Below, piece by piece: positions 25,314-36,246 of a DNA stretch of 64,000 nucleotides. Numbering within the stretch: the stretch's first letter is position 1; each line of letters opens with the position of its first letter. Where the stretch lies: the NCBI GenBank assembly GCA_035772735.1, contig JASDFA010000010.1, forward strand, positions 36,271,501-36,335,500, written 5' to 3'. The notes under the pieces were generated by a model. It did not search any database. It had not been told where the DNA came from and was given only the letters and a program-made list of their open reading frames with translations. The DNA comes from Datura wrightii. Taxonomy: Eukaryota; Streptophyta; Magnoliopsida; Solanales; Solanaceae. A program made the translations under genes and the position numbers.

Positions 25314-27680
25314 TGTCACGCCCCGACTTGGGGGTATGACTGGCACCTGGTGCCCTACTAGGACCTGAACTGCTAGACTGCTGAGCCTAAGCACTACTTG
25401 TGCCTGGCAGGCTCTAACTTTGATTTATGAAATCAACGGGCTATATAACGGCTATAAATACAGCCCCTGGCCGGCTAGGCCTATATCCACCTGTACAACC
25501 ACAACAGCTAACCAAAACTTGCATCAACATAAGGGAACCTATGCAGGCCGACAAGGCCACCATGCCGTCTAGTTACTTCTAAATCAAGAAAGCAGGAGAT
25601 AAACCGCTACGTGACTGACAAGGTCACCACTACAAACTGAATAAGGCCCCACACAGCCAACATAAACAACTAAAACATACGCACGACATCACGCGATCGG
25701 CATAGCTAACCACAGGAAATATACAGTCTGCACGCCTCTAAGAATACTGATAAGATGGTCGGGACAGGGCCCCGGCCTACCCGTACTATATAACAAAAGA
25801 AAATAGAGTAGACCTCTGACATCGAGCTCCGGATGACAGGAGCTCATGACTCTGTGTGCTGGCTGGAATCACGAGGTATCGACTCCTCGTCTATGAGTAC
25901 CTGCAAGCAAGTAATGCAACACCCCAAGCGGGCGTTAGTCCACTGGTACCGAGTACGTAAAGCAAACTGAACATAACTGAATATAAACCATAATACGGGT
26001 AGTTCTGAATAGTAGAAAATAGCTAAGACTGTCGGGGATGGCGAAATGTGGAATGAGCATACCTATACTGAAAATAGAGTGGAAGTCATACCTGTCGTTG
26101 CGGTGTCATGCTATCTATCAATTTAATAAGTAATATATATACACATATATAGCATACAATAACCTATACCAGCCCCCATAAGCCGGAAGGTGCTAACCAA
26201 CACACAATCTAACCCCTACCCGGGTCAAAACCATCCAAATGTAAATCACTACATTCGCCTACTAACTACGAGCACCTCTACCGGCCCCCTTGGGTCTGTA
26301 GCTCGGGCTATGACCTCTGACTATAACTGTGTCTGAGTCCGGAGGACTCCTGTAACTGTAAACTGTAATTTATATCTGTATCTGTATCTATAATCTGCCC
26401 CTTGGGCGCAAGCGCTCGACAGGGTAAGCTATAATGCTATGCTGATCAGCCTGTTATGGGGAATACTGCATCCCATCTTTGTCCTACTACAGAGGGCATG
26501 CCACTCCTTGGAGTGACGAATCCTCACCCTCTGGCGGGCGAGTCGACACAGTTAAAAACTCAAGGGCGGCGAGGACTCTCTAAGGGTTCCCTCATAGCAC
26601 AAACAAGTCTCCACAAACAATAATCACGTGTAGAAAGCATGTTCAATATGAAAATACTATCCATGTTTTGATATTCAATCCCGAATCTCTTTTCTGCATT
26701 AAATTGATTTTGTTACTGAGCTAACTATATCTGAAATAATATTTGATATCCGATACTGATCTACTGACTTTTATTCTGAATATAGCTTAATAACATAAAA
26801 CATTCTTGCTAAATTCATACTGGACTCAACACTCAACTTCTGGATTCTTTTTTCTAGAATTCACACCATTTGCTATACTAGGATTACTAACTTGCCCAAG
26901 GAACTGGCTTTACATACCTCGATCTCTGACTTCTTGGCTAACTGGCGTAACTTGGCTAGTAACCAGCTATTTCTCCCAACTGCATTCATAACTATAACAA
27001 TTAGAACTTATTTCATCAATATCTCGGAAGAAAACATCACTATTAATATATATTTATCCCAAACATTGGCTTATCAAAAAACAGCCGGAGACTCACTATT
27101 TTTTGAAAGTCCAGAAGGGAGAAATACTCACTTTAGGGCTAGGAGTATATTGACACTAATTTGGAGCAATTCCACTTACCTTAGTTCGGTAGCATGACAG
27201 TTCGCCGACCGAATTTTACGAAACTAAATCCGTAGGAATGCTCTCTATAGCTTTATAATCCGGTATCTAGGATTAATTTGAGTTTGGGCTGCGAATAATG
27301 GCGTAATCGGAAGGAAATTTCTATTAAACCTTCATGCCCTCTGTTTTCTTATGTACTCTCTGTTATTCTCTGGAAATTTTATGAATTTTATCACTTAAAA
27401 CCGAAGTTTGGGGGATTTTATACTTGGGTTGCACCTTACCTCCGTAGCACGTTGGCCATCGCGGAGGTGATCCTCCGTGGCATGTTGGCCATCGCGGAGG
27501 TGAGCCTCCGTGGCACGTTGGCCATCACGGAGGAGGTTTGCCAGCCTCCTCTTGGGATGGTTCTACGTGTCTCTTATCCGGTCTTTCCCCGGGCCCTTCA
27601 CCAGCATGTATGGAATTCAAAAACTCTTAACCAACATGCAAATAGGCCATCTAAATGTCAAGAATTTACGAGGTGTAACA
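25314..27680 (-). repeat. R4 3' LTR (2367 bp)
   Basis: Plus strand TGTCACGCCCC to GGTGTAACA. Near the minus-strand 5' end (U3) is a 33-bp unit, CCTCCGTGGCACG...CGGAGGTGAG, repeated three times at 27439-27535. On the plus strand a TATAAATA sequence sits near 25453-25460, antisense to the element. Confidence 0.92.
27439..27535. repeat. 33-bp tandem repeat with CCTCCGTG/CACGGAGG ends, three copies (R4 3' LTR)
   Basis: Units start at 27439, 27472 and 27505. Each unit begins CCTCCGTGG and ends CGGAGG, an inverted repeat around GCACGTTGGCCAT. The same array is at 49408-49506 in the other LTR. Confidence 0.88.
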
Positions 27681-27702
27681 TCCTCCCCCCTTAAGAACAT
27701 TC
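27681..27702 (-). other. Polypurine tract of R4
   Basis: The minus strand reads TTCTTAAGGGGGGAGGA immediately before the LTR start at 27680. Confidence 0.8.
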
Positions 27703-27954
27703 ATCCTCGAATGCACACTTTTACTTACGGGAATCTCAACTTACTCGACTAACTTTTAGAAAAAATTCGACAGAGTTTCCCCTGTAATATGGACTATCTC
27801 AAAAACCTGAAATGCAAAAAAGTCCAATACAGGAACTCCACAAAATACTACAGTATTCATCAGGAAAAAGACTAGAGTCAACTATCTCATTTACACATAT
27901 AATGTAAGGCATTTCATAAGATAACAATACTAACATACCTATTGGCTGCCTAGG

Positions 27955-29240
27955 CTTGGAATAAGTGAGGATATCTGACTTTCATGTCTTCCTATGCTTC
28001 CCAAGTAATCTCCTCTCAGTTCTTGTTGCGCCATAATACCTTGACAGAAGCAATATCTTTCGTTCTCAGTCTGTGAATCTACCTGTCTAATATGGCTACT
28101 AGAACCTCTTGATAGGCCAGCTCTTCCCTAACTTGGACATCCTGAACTGGGACAATTCTAGAGGGGTCTCCTATGAACTTCCTTAACATAGACACGTGGA
28201 ACACTAGATGAACAGATTCCAATTCTGGGGGCAAGTTCAACTCGTAGGCCACTTGGCCTATTCTTCGTTGAATCTGATAAGGTCCAACAAATCTCGGGCT
28301 GACCTTACCCTTTCTGCCGAATCTCATCACCCCTTTCATTGGATATACCTTCAAAAATACCCAGTCATTCACATTAAATTCCAAGTTTCTGCGCCGCACA
28401 TCAGCATACCATTTCTGACGGCTCTGAGCAGTCAGTAGGCGTTCTCTTATAAGCTTTACCTTTTCTTCTGACTGATGAATAATATCCGTCCTAATAAGCA
28501 TTGACTCTCCTACTTCGAACCAGCCAACTAGCAATCTACATTTTTGCCTATACAATGCCTCAAAGGGCGTCATCTGGATAGCTGAGTGGTAACTATTGTT
28601 ATCAGAAAACTCAATCAGCGGTAAGTGCTCATCCTAGATACCTCCAAAGTCCAACACACACGCTCGTAGCATATTTTTGAGCGTCTGAATAGTGCGTTCT
28701 GCCTGTCCATCTGTCTGAGGGTGGAATGCTGTGCTTAAATTAATCTGCGTCCCCAGACCTCTCAGAAACGATTGCCAAAATCTAGCTATAAATTGTGCTC
28801 CTCTGTCAGGGATAATAGATACTAGGATGCCGTGTAAGCTGACTACTTATCTAATATACAATCCGGCATAATCTTCAGCAGAGAAAGTAGCTTTTACTGG
28901 CAAGAAATGGGTCAATTTCGTCAATTTGTCGACAATTACCCAAATGGAGTCATGTCTATGCCTGGTATGGGGTAATCCTTCTACAAAATCCATGTTTACT
29001 GCTTCCCACTTCCAAAGAGGCACAACTATGTCTTGAGTCAATCCGCCTGGTTTCTGGTGTTCCGTTTTTACTTGCTGGCAGTTAGGACACTAGGCTACAA
29101 ATTCTGCTATCCTCTTTTTCATTCCTGGCCGCCAATAGATCTCTTTCACATCATGGTACATCTTTGTCAAACCGGGATGAATAGAATAATGGGCATAGTG
29201 TACCTTGCCCTATCTGCTAGCGAAGCCCTGTAACACCTGG
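27955..29240 (-). pseudogene. R4 integrase with chromodomain (broken)
   Basis: Read right to left. The zinc domain ends in an intact CPNC. The catalytic core has Asp in NMDFVEGLPH, Asp in IIPDRGAQF and Glu in DGQAERTIQ. A GPY-type region (28079-28573) has FEALYRQKCRLLVGWFEVGE, VFLKVYPMKGVMRFGRKGK and GPYQIQRRIGQVAYELNLP. The chromodomain (27955-28110) keeps IASVKVLWRNK and ITWEA. Stops occur after ILDR, in the chromodomain and at 28637. The RNase H-integrase linker (NVVTNALS) is still visible at 29521-29556. Upstream RT, protease and gag were not found. Confidence 0.87.
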
Positions 29241-29559
29241 AACACAAAGGCGGCCTTTACATCGCAACACTTCATCCTTAGTTGCCCAAAAATCTGGCAC
29301 TTTTCCTTGCTGAACTCTGTCTTTAAGTCAAACCAGGTCAAGATCTTTATACTGCCGTTCCTTTACATCCACAACTAACGACGACACTGCGGTGTTCGGA
29401 ATTACCGCTCTATTGTCCTCTGTTTCTGCAACCCGAACAACTAAACTGGCTAGCTCGTGCAATTCTCGAGCCAATTCCCGCTGTTCGGCAACAAGTACGC
29501 CAAACTCCCCATAGATTTATGGCTAAGGGCGTTTGTTACTACATTGGCCCTTCTTGATT

Positions 29560-32160
29560 GATACAAAATATTCATATTTAGAGAACTCGGCATATATTTG
29601 ACAGTCATACTGGTGTATTATACCGGAGAAACCGACAGGTAATCTATCTGTATAGCTAGAGCTTATCTGGACTTCTGGGTAGCATGTTAATGCTACTTAC
29701 TGCTGGGATAATCTGTATGACTGTCCGCACACGATGTGCACATATCTAATCAGAGGATCCTGATAGTGATCATGATCTCTAATAATCTGGTTGAATAACT
29801 GTGAATAACGGAATAGCTCGGTTGAATGAACCGAATGCTGCAGTACTCTAACAATGCTCTAAATGTCCTACTCAGACATCTGTAGCTCATGCATAACTGC
29901 GGAGTTGTGGAAATCTAACTTCTTTGTTCTTCTAATTGAACAACTATAGAGCTGGGCTTAGTCGGGCTTACTTTCAGGCGATCAGTCCCAAATCTTCATA
30001 GGGAACCTACCGATTTCCTTGTCTTAGTAAACACTGTGCTAGCAGAGTACTACCAATTCCTTATGCCTGGTTCGTATCCACTCGGATCTATACTGCTGTT
30101 CTGGGAAATTCTTGTCTTATAAGCAATTCTTTAAAGACTGGCCTCTCCTAGGACTCTATATCTGAATATCTTACGAGAACCAGCTGAGGTACTAGTCCGT
30201 CACTGACTACTGATGTGGACTCCTCCTTGGGTACCCATGGGTTTTTCTGACTGGGAAGGCTGGCTGACTTGCAGGGTGTTCTTTATGATAACTGCTACGT
30301 TGACTAAAGCTGACTCTCACCTACAAGGCTGGGAAAGCAATGTACGACTACTCAACATATTGGAGAATCCTGGTGTTACCAACCTCTGAAATATGCTTAG
30401 TCGGTTTCTATCCCTGGTTCTTCCATATGCGATCACATTAGTGATCTTTAGGGATGCTCCCCCACTAATACAGGCACTAGCTGGTCGTTAGACCGTCTAA
30501 CTGCGCCCGTATCATCTAACTACCTGATTCAGACTACTAACTCTTGTGAGCTTCTGAAGTCTAGATCTGGCAACAAGCATGTAAGTCCATTAACTCAATA
30601 AACTGGGAATTGAGAATGTTTCTATGGATTCATACTTGAATCACACTTACCTGCCCCCTTCTTGGCAAGGGGTCCCGCAGTACGATCTACCTGTGTGACT
30701 GTAACCCCTATTGGCAACTACTCACAACATATCTGACATGTGTATATAAACATATCAACAACTATGTACCATACATACTTTATTTTTGTAGTAATATGTA
30801 ATCTCTGACATGCTTTACTAAATTTCATACTGCACATGATATACTGCTTCTACAGTCTAACAATATCTCTTTGTCTCTCGTACCATTTCATTGGATTTTT
30901 CGTCCCATTCTGGAAGCAACAACCACACGCATTTTAGCTATGATCTGCTATTCAAAATTTTGCCACTCTTACAACGTGGGGTCAACATTCAAACCTTATG
31001 GCCTTACTTGGTATTATATTAAGGGCCCGTGACTGTCTGCTGGGCCTGATCTCCAGGCCGTGCTGGATTAGAGTCTATGTGTCGACAGTCTCTTAACTTC
31101 CCCCTAGGCGGACATACCGTAACATTGTGGACTATAAGCTTACTGTATCTTAGCTGTCAGTCCGAGGCTTAGTCCTTAATACACGATGTTCTCTCAATCT
31201 GGAGGTGATTCTAATTTCCCCTCAAAATCTTGTAATCCTGCTTCTTCCCCTTATCTTGCTTAAGCTGAGCTCTGGGGTTCAAGGTACCTGCCTTACATTG
31301 TCAATAAGGTTACTGGTCAAGTCTCATCCTATACTTCTTCTGGCTTGCAGTCGGACCCATCTGATTCATATGACCTCACTACCTTTCGATATCTCAACTG
31401 AAATCATATCTATTATCTTGTAGGTTTATCCTGTCGTTATTAGCATGTTATGGCGGACTCAACCTTTTCTTGACTCGAACTTAACTATTACTAAGAGTTC
31501 ATCACTGAAAGGTCTTTTACACCCACTTCAGATAAGCTAATAGTCTTACTCGCTCTTTTGACTTATTATTGTGAGGGCCTGCACAACTTACGTAATCATA
31601 GGGGCTCCTTACTCCTTCTAACACTTTCTGGAATCAACCAATCCATCTTCACTTACTGCTTACTTTGGGAAACATCGCCTCAATCCTTATGCCCTTTGCT
31701 ATACTGGAATCAAAACTAAGCGGTAGGAACTTACTGCAGTGAAACAAAACATGGAACTGTACCACATCTAAAAAGATGGAGGTGGGAATCCTACATTTCC
31801 CTCTCTTTCTCACACTTATCTGATAATCTAATATTTTCTATCATCTTAATTAGATCTTATATATTTAAAAAATAAAATCAACTCATTTATACGCTATGCT
31901 TCTGACTTCCTACTCTGAAATTATCGAAGAATACTGGGGATGGTACCGATAAGGGTATCTCATTGGGAGGTCCCTGATACCTCCTCCCGCTACTGTAGTT
32001 ACCTTATAACTGGCTGGTTCCCTCTCCTGTTGCTATATCTGATCTTCTGCCTGTGATAGGATATCGCTGATCTGACTTTGTATCTGTATCCAAAGAGTAT
32101 GATAAGTTTTAGGGACTCAACCCTATACTATATAGATCTATAGCACGACTGAATGAGAAG
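29560..32160 (-). other. Unassigned internal region of R4
   Basis: About 2.6 kb between the RNase H-integrase linker and the leader, where RT, protease and gag should be. I see no RT, protease or gag motif in any frame, no long ORF, and no copy elsewhere in the window. Composition is mixed, less AT-rich than the LTRs. The leader just downstream of the PBS (32160-32276) looks normal for a Del-type element. The region may be filler sequence of a non-autonomous family or heavily decayed coding DNA. Confidence 0.5.
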
Positions 32161-32276
32161 AAAGACTAACCATCCTATCATGCCTTGCAGCCTCCTGCCT
32201 ATAGTATGTGGTGCACAACACATCCATAGACAAGACTCTACTTAGCACGGCTTGCAGACTCCCTGGGATATGACCT

Positions 32277-32289
32277 ACTCTGATACCAA
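32277..32289 (-). other. Primer-binding site of R4
   Basis: The minus strand reads TTGGTATCAGAG, identical to the iMet-type chromovirus PBS, 3 bp from the LTR edge at 32293. It is the best-preserved chromovirus PBS in the window. Confidence 0.9.
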
Positions 32290-32292
32290 GTT

Positions 32293-34418
32293 TGTCACGC
32301 CTCGCCTTGGGGGGTATGACTGGTACCTGGTGCCCCACTAGGACCTGAACTTCTAGACTGCTGAGCCTAAGCACTCCTGGTGCCTGGCTAGCCCTAATTC
32401 TGATTTATGAAATCAATGGGCTATATAACGGTTGTAAATACAGCCCCTGGCCGGCTAGGCCTATAGCCACCTATACAACCACAACAGCTAACCAGAACTT
32501 CAATCAACATAAGGGAACCTATGCCGGCCAACAAGGCCACCATGCTGTCTAGTTACTTCTAAATCAAGAAAACAGGAGCTAAACTGCTATGTTACCGACA
32601 AGGTCACCACTACCAACCGGATAAGGCCCCACACGGCCAACATAAACAACTAAAACATACGCACGACCTCACGGCACAGCTAACCACAGGGAAATATATA
32701 GTCTGCACGCCTCTAAGAATACTGATAAGATGGTCGGGACAGGGCCCCGGTCTATCCGTACTTTATAACAAAATAAAATAGAGTAGACCTTTGACTATCA
32801 AGCTCCGAATGATAGAAGTTGATGACTCTGTGCGTTGGCTGGAATCACGAGGTATCGGCTCCTCGTCTATGAGTACCTGCGGGCAAGTAATGCAGTGCCC
32901 CAAGCGGGCGTCAGTACCACTGGTACCGAGTACATAAAGCAAACTGAACATAACTGAATATAAGCAATAATACGGGTAGTTCTAAATAGTAGAGAATAGG
33001 TAAGACTGTCGAGGACGGCGAAATCTGGAATGAGCTTACCTGTACTGAAAAACAGATGGAAGTCATACCTGTCGCTGCGGCGTCATGCTATCTATCAATT
33101 TAATGAGTAATATATATACACATATATAGCATACAAGAACCTATACTAGCCCCCATAAGCCGGAAGGTGCCAACCAACACACAATCTATATACTCCTACC
33201 CGGGTTAAAACCATCCAAAAGTAAATCACTCCACTCGCCTACTAACTACGAGCACCTCTACCGGCCACCTTGGGTCTGCAACTCGGGATATGGCCTCTGA
33301 CTATAATTGTGTCTGAGTCCGGAGGTCTCTTATAAGTGTAAATTGTAATCTGTATCTGTATCTGTATCTGTAATTTGCCTCCTGGGCGCAAGCGCTCGAC
33401 AGGGTAAGCTATAATGCTATGCTGATCAACCTTTTATGGGGAATACTGCATCCCATCTTCGACCTACTACGGACGGCATGCCACTCCTTGGAGTGATGAA
33501 TCCTCACCCTCTGGCAGGCGAGTCGACACAACTATTAACCCAGGGGCGGCGAGGACGCTCTAAGGGTTCCCTTATTGCACAAACAGGTCTCCACAAATAA
33601 CAATCACATATAGCAAGCATGTTTAATATGAAAATACTATCCATGTTTTCATATTCTATCCAAAATCTCTATTCTACATTAAACTGATTCTGTTACTGAG
33701 CTAACTGTATCTGAAATAATATCTGGCTGTCTAATACTGACCTACTGACTTTTATTCTGAATATAGCTAAATAATATAAAACATGCTTTCTAATTCATAC
33801 TGGACTCAACACTCAAATTCTGGATTCTTTATTTTAGAATTCACTCAATTTGCTATACTAGGATTACTAACTTGCCGAAGAAAGTGGCTTTATATACCTC
33901 GATCTCTGACTTCTTGACTAACTGGCGTAACTTTTCCAGTATCCAGCTATTTCTCCCAACTGCATTCATATTTATAACAATTATAACTCAATTCTTCAAT
34001 ATCTCGGAAGAAAATGTCACTTTTATATATATTTAACCCAAACTTTGGCTTATCAAAAAACAACCAGAAACTCGCTATTTTTCGAAATTCCAGAAGGGAG
34101 AAATACTCACTTTAGGCTAGGAGTATATTGACACTAATTTGGAGCAATTCCACTTCCCTTAGTTTGGTAGCACGATGGTTCACCGGCCGAATTTTACGAA
34201 ACTTAATCCGTAGGAATGCTCTTTGCAGCTTTATACTCTGGTATCTAGGATTAATTTGAGTTTCGGCCGCGTATAATGGCATAATCGGAGGGAAATTTCT
34301 ATTAAACCTTCGTGCCCTCTATTTTCTTATGTACTCTCTATTATTCTCTTGAAATTTTATGAATTTTATCACATAAAACCGAAGTTTGGGGGCTTTTATA
34401 CCTGGGACTACACCTTAG
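32293..34418 (-). repeat. R4 5' LTR, main part
   Basis: Collinear with 25314-27440. It is cut after ACACCTTAG by X, with the TSD copy at 34414-34418. The remaining 241 bp, with the 33-bp array, are at 49409-49649. Confidence 0.92.
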
Positions 34419-35839
34419 TGATCTTGGGCAGATTTATATGCCCAAGTGATACTCAAAAGTATCATTTTCGCCTTGTTTATCTAGCAATGTGTATATGTTT
34501 TCATGTAATTGGTAATAAAATGTGAATTTATACTAACCAACATGATTAGCATTGTTTTTAGGTAAAATGTGATTTCAGGAAGCTAAAATACATGTTGGAT
34601 GATATCAGAGTTGGACTTGGAATCGAGCAAGGAAAAAGGCATAGGACTGCACAAATTAAAGGGGCTCCGCGATGGAGCCGTGTCACGCTGCCATCGCGGA
34701 GGCATTCTGCCTGGAGGGTTAAAATTCATCAATTTCCAGTGGAGGTTCGCGACTGCTCCGTGGCACGGTGGCTAGCCTCTGCGTTGCACGCCGTGCCACG
34801 TTGGTGTTTGATTTCCTGGACCCCCAGTTCCAGTGAGGGTCCGCGTTCACGGCGTGTCACGGAGGCAGTGCTCCGCGATGCACTCCGTGACACGTTGCTC
34901 ATTTATCCGGGAAAAATTCCCACTAGTATAAATAGAACACTTAAGTGTATTTTTCATAATGCAGACTTGGTGGAGCAAGGACGTGGGTTACAGGCAATTG
35001 AGGGACGAAAAGTTCAGGGTTTTTTCTCTCTTTCTTTCTTCTCTAATTCAATTGTTTGTATGATTAACACTTGTTTTAGGATGATTAATCCTCAAATGAG
35101 TGGCTAATTCCCTTCCTTGCTGAGGTTATGAACACTTGTGATGAATTTTGATTATTAATTATATGATTTTTCATCTTTTTCTTCCATGTTGTTCTATTAA
35201 TTCTTGTTCTTACTGCATTGGTGTGTGGCCTACATTAATGTACATCTAAATAGTCCGATTTCACTCGAGAGAGCACGAAATTGGAAAGTTGTGAATTAAT
35301 AGGATATTGTTCTTTACTTGATTTGGGAAAATTGAGTTTTGATGAACCTTCAGGATAGAAATATACCCAAAAGTTGTATTAGTCAATTTAGGAACCGGAA
35401 TTGTATGGCTAGAACATGAATTGCATTTGATCACAGAAATGTAGACGGATGGTTCATGATTCTTAAGTGAGATTAAATACGAGAGTTTTAATCTCTTGGC
35501 AATTGTTCTTGGCTAGCAACTGGAAGAAAAGATTAACCAATTTATGATGATAATCAGTTTCATTGCATGTTCTTTAACCTCGGCATGCTTTTATCCATAG
35601 ACCAAATTCAAAGTAGATAATTGTTTGTAGTTTAGTATAAAATTTATAAAACAAATTATTCAATTTTTGGTTATTTAGTTGTCAGCATATTTAGAAGTAA
35701 AAATATAGTATACTTGAGCAAATTGCACTTATCCCAAGTCTCTGTGGGATCGATACTTGGCTTACTAAAGCCACTTACTACTTGTTCGACCACGTGCACT
35801 TACGTGTCGGTTTTATAACCCCAACAAACGCACCGAACA
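34419..35839 (+). repeat. X 5' LTR
   Basis: Two hairpins stand at the U3 terminus (34423-34446 and 34448-34463). CTCCGTGNCACG-type palindromic words are at 34655-34895. A TATA box, TATAAATA, is at 34927-34934, in sense orientation. The rest is AT-rich R/U5. The 171-codon frame crossing the word array (34592-35107) is a by-product of the GC-rich repeats. Confidence 0.92.
34927..34934 (+). promoter_or_regulatory. TATA box of the X 5' LTR
   Basis: TATAAATA about 30 bp downstream of the last GC-rich word. The same box is at 38511-38518 (X 3' LTR), 39038-39045 (Y 5' LTR) and 47547-47554 (Y 3' LTR). Confidence 0.75.
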
Positions 35840-35845
35840 AGTTTT

Positions 35846-35863
35846 TGGCGTTGTTGCCGGGGA
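35846..35863 (+). other. Primer-binding site of X (tRNA-Asp type, two changes)
   Basis: TGGCGTTGTTGCCGGGGA differs from the intact Y site, TGGCGCCGTTGCCGGGGA, at one or two bases, 6 bp after the LTR end. Confidence 0.85.
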
Positions 35864-35917
35864 CTTGGCAATTGGTGAATTTGTTTTATGTGTTAATTTA
35901 CTATATTTTTTTCCCAG

Positions 35918-36246
35918 TGCTGACACTTGGCGAGCGACATGCTCGTGATGACCAGTACATGGCGCGGGTGTATGGGATGCAAATGCTCCAGCTCAAGATA
36001 GGTGGGAGACCAGCCATGGAGGAGGAGCTATGGCAGCTCGAGCTAGATTACCCGTTTGGCGAAAACACCAGGGCTCTATGCCGAGTGGGGCCAGCCTTTG
36101 TAAAGCCCACTGACGATGATGTCCCCATGGATGAGGAGACACGTCGGGAGGACTCCGATGTGGAGTCTGATGACGACGACAGAGGAGACTCGGACATGGG
36201 AGACGAGGCAGCAACACCTGATGAAGAAGTGGAATACTTTGACTGA
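35918..36246 (+). pseudogene. X: C-terminal remnant of the second ORF
   Basis: This encodes the last 109 or so residues of the ORF seen complete in Y (43902-45122), from LTLGERHARDDQYMAR to the acidic tail ending EEVEYFD. The first two thirds, the upstream promoter-like block and gag-pro are deleted; the join is near 35917. By chance the frame is open backwards through leader and PBS into the LTR (ATG at 35782, 154 codons), creating a fused reading frame. It most likely has no function, but it carries no internal stop and keeps the acidic tail. Confidence 0.75.

Noticed and set aside
26806..27752. Overlapping plus-strand ORFs of 61-101 codons in the R4 3' LTR
   Set aside because: They lie in an LTR antisense to the element, without domains; the repeats in 27452-27694 come from the 33-bp array.
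34592..35107. 171-codon plus-strand ORF in the X 5' LTR (and similar frames at 38302-38556, 38696-39037, 47205-47546)
   Set aside because: They run through GC-rich palindromic word arrays in U3, cross the TATA box, and resemble each other only because the LTRs do. No known domain.
35890..35920. Splice acceptor at the X leader/ORF junction (T run then CCCAG)
   Set aside because: The T-rich part matches the Y leader and the next sequence matches the Y ORF interior, so the join is better explained by deletion than by reverse-transcribed spliced RNA.
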